Origin: Ignavibacteriales bacterium
Lineage (GTDB): Bacteria; Bacteroidota; Ignavibacteria; UBA10030
DNA: 35,467 bases
Direction of reading: 5' to 3'
Assembly (NCBI GenBank): GCA_016192345.1
Contig: JACPUH010000018.1
Location: 1 to 35,467 of the forward strand
This document shows positions 32,311 through 35,467 of the stretch, in pieces. Both the position numbers and the translations under genes were made by a program. Under the pieces are notes generated by a model. The model did not search any database. It worked only from the letters and a program-made list of their open reading frames with translations, and was not told the origin of the DNA. The first letter of the stretch is position 1, and each line of letters opens with the position of its first letter.

Positions 32311-34860
32311 ATGAAGGATCTCAACTACCGCTCTCTTATCATCGTGCTTCTCCTGGCTTGTGGCGCGTCTGCCCATGCTTCATTCCGCGGCGTCACGGGG
32401 ATCCTGGAAGGGCGTATCACGGACAAGCAGACGAACGAGCCTCTGGTTGGCGTGAACGTCGTCATCGTCGGTACGGGGTTCGGTGCGGCCAGCGATGCGG
32501 AGGGATATTACCGCGTGAATAACGTACGTGCCGGAATCTATGAGGTCCGGTTCAGCATCATTGGGTATAAGACGGTCCTGATGACCAAGGTCACCATTAT
32601 TCCGGATCTGCGAACTCGTCTGAACGTGGAGATGGATGCCTCAGCCATCGAGCTGGGCACGGTCGAGGTCCGTGCCGAACGACCCCTGATCCAGCGGGAC
32701 CAGGCGGCGACGGCGTTTTCCATCGGCGAGTTGAAGCTCGAGAAACTGCCGATTTCATCCTTCCAGGATGTGTTGACGCTCCAGCCCGGCACGACGCTCG
32801 AAGGAAACGTCCGCGGGGGGAAGAAAAACGAAGTGATCTTCTATGTGGACGGTTTGCCGGTGCAGGATGTGATCGGCGGTGGATTGGCGGCCAATATCCC
32901 GCGAAGTTCCATCACCGGACTTACCATGCATACCGGGGGATTCGAGGCGGAGTACGGCAACGCGCTTTCCGGGGTGGTCAACGTGATCACGAAGAGCGGA
33001 GGGGAAGAGCACAAGTTCGGTGCCCGGTATGAAAAAGATAATTGGCTCCCTGATAATGTAAACGAACAGCAGGACCGAGCAACCGAAGTGGAGTTCTACG
33101 CCAGCGGGCCGTTGGTGGGAAAGGAGTTGTCGTACTTTACCGCCAATTCGTACCTGGGATCCGATACTCGGTGGTGGCAGGATTTCCGCTACTTCTTCCT
33201 CTCACCCATCAGTCAGGAGGTTTCCGGGTTCACCAAGACGGAGTACTCGTATACACCGATGCTGCGGTTAAGCCTACAGGCGTTGTATTCGCTCCGCCGG
33301 TGGCACGACTATGAGTTCAGCTGGCGATTCAATCTCGGTGGGTTGCCCGAGCGTGCGCGGGATTCCTACCGTCTGGCCCTCATCCTTTCCCATACTCTTT
33401 CTCCCTCGACCTTTTACACGGTAAGTCTCAGCCGGTTCTATCACCGTTCGGAGATCGGGGAGCGAATCAGTGAGGGGGACCCGCTCGGGGCGTACGAGTA
33501 TGACTTCTTCCTCCGGTACATCGTTGGGGGCAGGCGGTACTGGTGGGCTGACACGCGGCAGACGATCCATTCGCTCAAAGCGGATTTCACAACGCATATC
33601 GCCAACATGCATATCGTCAAAGTCGGGGCAGAATTCAATCAGTACGGCATCAATTCCGAGGTGGTTAAATATGAACCGCAGACCACCTACTTCGGAAAGC
33701 CGATCATGGGCGCCCCGCTTTTGAACTATAGCAACTCCTACGACTATGCACCGAGGTCAGGGAATATCTTTCTTCAGGATAAAATTGAAATCATCCGGGA
33801 TGGGTCGAATATCAGTTTCGGTGTCCGCTGGGATTTTCTGGATCCGACGGCCGAACGGCCAATCGTGGAGTACATCCCCGTGCGCCCCAACGAGTTTGAA
33901 CAGCGCATTACGGGAACGTCGAAAGTGAAATTCAAACATCAATTCAGTCCGCGGATCGCCGTCGCTGTGCCGGCAAGTCCGATGAGTTTCTTCTTCGTCA
34001 ATTTCGGGCATTATTTTCAATACCCGCTCTTTGACGTTCTCTATTCGGGGGTGAACCCTTCCCAACTGCGTACGGGAACGCGCAGTGTGCTTGCGGGGAA
34101 TCCCGATCTTGAGCCGGAACGCACCATCGCATGGGAGGCGGGGTTCAAATACAGCGTTTCGGAGAATGAGGTCGTTTCAATCACCCACTTTCGCAAATCC
34201 TTCAAGAACCAGATTGACGCAAAGACCCTTATCCCATTCGACAGCAAATCGGCGGGGGACTACGGGTTCGCCTCCTACGTTAATAATGCAGAAGCCAGTG
34301 CGATCGGGCTCGAGTTCGTCCTTAGCCGGGAGCGGGATGAACGAGTGCAGGGGAGCCTTTCCTATTCCTACATGATCACGGAAGGGATCAGTGAATATGT
34401 CGACCAGTCCATCAACTTCGCACAATGGGGATTTGAGGCGCCGGCGAAAGCCTATCCGCTGAGTTGGGACCAGCGGCACACTGTGAAAGGAGACGCGGAG
34501 TTCAAGCTGCCGTTCGATATTCAGGCGAACCTTGTCCTGCTCTACAACTCTCCGAGGCCGTACACATATTACCCCACACGCGACGGCTACACTCCGTCGG
34601 TTCCAGGCAAAGCGTTCCTTCCGAACAATCAACGCATGCAGAATGTCGCGTTTATCAATCTGAAACTTCAGAAACAATTCGAATTTACCGCCGGGATGAC
34701 GAAATACTTGATGACGCTCTTCGCTGACGGGCGCAATATCCTCAACACGGACAATGTTCGCTGGGTTGATTCCAACGGAAGGATCGGCGGGGAATTGGAC
34801 GACCCCGGTGCATACTATGATCCCCGGCGTGTCCGTATAGGGTTCAGAATAGAGTTTTGA
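32311..34860 (+). CDS. TonB-dependent outer-membrane receptor T2 with carboxypeptidase-regulatory-like domain
   Basis: Paralogue of T1 with the same 849-residue length and, by eye, about two thirds identical residues. It has a signal peptide (cleavage after SAHA, residue 23), a regulatory-like domain (GILEGRITDK, VGVNVVIVGTGFGAASDAEG), a TonB-box-like ELGTVEVRAERP, a plug with YVDGLPVQDVIGG and EAEYGNALSGVVNVIT, and the barrel. Shared barrel landmarks are DTRWWQD, YEFSWRFNL, NQYDI/NQYGI, GVRWDF, NPDLEPERT, VDQSINFAQWGF and YDPRRVRIGFRIEF. The closing Phe is the standard signal for BAM-dependent insertion, unlike T1. The ATG follows AAAAAGGA. Ligand unknown. Confidence 0.93.
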   Translation: MKDLNYRSLIIVLLLACGASAHASFRGVTGILEGRITDKQTNEPLVGVNVVIVGTGFGAASDAEGYYRVNNVRAGIYEVRFSIIGYKTVLMTKVTIIPDLRTRLNVEMDASAIELGTVEVRAERPLIQRDQAATAFSIGELKLEKLPISSFQDVLTLQPGTTLEGNVRGGKKNEVIFYVDGLPVQDVIGGGLAANIPRSSITGLTMHTGGFEAEYGNALSGVVNVITKSGGEEHKFGARYEKDNWLPDNVNEQQDRATEVEFYASGPLVGKELSYFTANSYLGSDTRWWQDFRYFFLSPISQEVSGFTKTEYSYTPMLRLSLQALYSLRRWHDYEFSWRFNLGGLPERARDSYRLALILSHTLSPSTFYTVSLSRFYHRSEIGERISEGDPLGAYEYDFFLRYIVGGRRYWWADTRQTIHSLKADFTTHIANMHIVKVGAEFNQYGINSEVVKYEPQTTYFGKPIMGAPLLNYSNSYDYAPRSGNIFLQDKIEIIRDGSNISFGVRWDFLDPTAERPIVEYIPVRPNEFEQRITGTSKVKFKHQFSPRIAVAVPASPMSFFFVNFGHYFQYPLFDVLYSGVNPSQLRTGTRSVLAGNPDLEPERTIAWEAGFKYSVSENEVVSITHFRKSFKNQIDAKTLIPFDSKSAGDYGFASYVNNAEASAIGLEFVLSRERDERVQGSLSYSYMITEGISEYVDQSINFAQWGFEAPAKAYPLSWDQRHTVKGDAEFKLPFDIQANLVLLYNSPRPYTYYPTRDGYTPSVPGKAFLPNNQRMQNVAFINLKLQKQFEFTAGMTKYLMTLFADGRNILNTDNVRWVDSNGRIGGELDDPGAYYDPRRVRIGFRIEF

Positions 34861-34962
34861 AAAGAGCGTGTCCCATTTGAAGGGTCTCGAGGTGTGACTC
34901 CTGAGGATCGGCGCGGAAGTCGGGGTTATTCAGGTCGTTTCTGCTGAGATTTTGCCATGGTC

Positions 34963-34993
34963 CTTGCTTTTGAGGCGATTTCCCGTAATTTTG
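34963..34993 (+). promoter_or_regulatory. Bacteroidota-type promoter candidate for the S41 protease
   Basis: A TTG (34964-34966) and TAATTTTG (34986-34993, exact TAnnTTTG) are separated by 19 bases, the canonical spacing of the Bacteroides-type -33/-7 promoter. It lies in the 186-base gap after T2, whose rest I read as unremarkable. This separates the protease gene from the receptor array. Confidence 0.55.
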
Positions 34994-35046
34994 ACTACAA
35001 AATAGCCGCTGGAAGGCTTCTTTGAAGAGTGAACGAAGGTCTCCTA

Positions 35047-35467
35047 TGAAGAAACGGGTTTCCCTTGGGGTTGTCGCTGCCTTGATGTTCATCAGTCTCC
35101 TTGCAGGGATGGGGATCAACAAGCTCGTCTCCGGGGACACGATGTATGACCAGGTCAACAAGTTCAGGGACATCCTGAACCTGGCTGAGAAGTACTATAT
35201 CGAGGCCGTGGATACGCCCAAGCTCACCGAAGCGGCGATCCGCGGAATGCTCGATCAGCTCGATCCCCATTCGGAATATTTTCCCCCAGTCACCTATACC
35301 CAGGTGGCCGAGGGCTTCAGAGGCAAGTTTGAAGGGATCGGCATCGCGTTCAGGGTGTTGAACGATACGATCCTCGTCATGGAGACCATTGGCGGAGGTC
35401 CCTCCGCCCGGATTGGCGTGCTTTCCAACGACCGGATTGTGCGCATCAACGACAGCTCCGCCATCGG
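35047..35467 (+). CDS. S41-family C-terminal-processing protease (CtpA-like), 3' truncated by window end
   Basis: Only the first 140 codons are visible. Residues 6-28 form a hydrophobic signal anchor, followed by a helical region with FRDILNLAEKYYIE and the family hallmark RGMLDQLDPHSEYFPP (about 67-82). Next comes the start of a PDZ domain (EGFRGKFEGIGIAF, then GGGPSARIGVLSNDRIVRIND). Tail-specific proteases cleave exported proteins near the C-terminus; the catalytic Ser/Lys region lies beyond the window. AAGG seven bases before the ATG and the upstream promoter motif support this start. There is no sign that the gene belongs to the receptor array. Confidence 0.92.

Noticed and set aside
26247..34860. 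A classical SusC/SusD polysaccharide utilisation locus
   Set aside because: The lipoproteins are about 200 residues with no SusD-type helical repeats, the receptors are 849 residues, and no glycoside hydrolases or regulators are nearby.
1..35467. tRNA, rRNA, CRISPR, transposase or prophage genes
   Set aside because: All gaps are under 300 bases; I found no cloverleaf, regular spaced repeats, or integrase or transposase motifs in any frame.

Overview
The window is a densely coding segment of a GC-rich bacterial chromosome in which every gene I can support lies on the + strand. The gene content points to a Gram-negative member of the Bacteroidota/Chlorobi (FCB) group, perhaps an Ignavibacteria-like lineage. 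The reasons are TonB-dependent receptors with an N-terminal carboxypeptidase-regulatory-like domain, a set of secreted lipoproteins, a methylmalonyl-CoA mutase catalytic subunit without its B12 domain, and a candidate TTG-N19-TAnnTTTG promoter. Shine-Dalgarno sequences are good and TTG starts are frequent, which is unlike many Bacteroidia. The exact taxon is inference.

Layout. 3-5241: an unknown protein with a basic tail, prmC, dtd, a phosphopentomutase/iPGM-type metalloenzyme and comEC, tightly packed and partly overlapping. 5278-9514: methylmalonyl-CoA mutase large subunit, a SpoU rRNA methyltransferase, a P1-family self-processing peptidase and a YqaA/DedA membrane protein. 9546-16545: two paralogous predicted outer-membrane barrels, an RsuA/RluB pseudouridine synthase, a Nudix hydrolase, a PfkB kinase, mtnA, recO and an HtrA/DegP protease ending at a strong intrinsic terminator. 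16688-26015: aroC, an HNH endonuclease, trpS, scpA, scpB (with a very long tail), rluB, malQ and lysS. 26016-26246: a non-coding island rich in small palindromes and short repeats. 26247-34860: an accessory-looking array in the order L1-L2-L3-T1-L4-L5-T2, where L genes are five divergent copies of one small lipoprotein family and T genes are two 849-residue TonB-dependent receptors. 35047-end: the start of a C-terminal-processing (S41) protease.

The first 26 kb is mostly housekeeping: translation quality control and modification, recombination and competence, chromosome condensation, salvage and glycan metabolism. The most novel part is the lipoprotein/receptor array. Its layout resembles SusC/SusD loci, but the lipoproteins are about 200 residues and not SusD-like. 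I read it as a possible undescribed outer-membrane uptake or surface-binding system that grew by tandem duplication; its substrate cannot be read from sequence. A second unusual item is the ScpB tail of roughly 350 residues, ending in a predicted amphipathic helix encoded by DNA that also encodes the start of the next gene.
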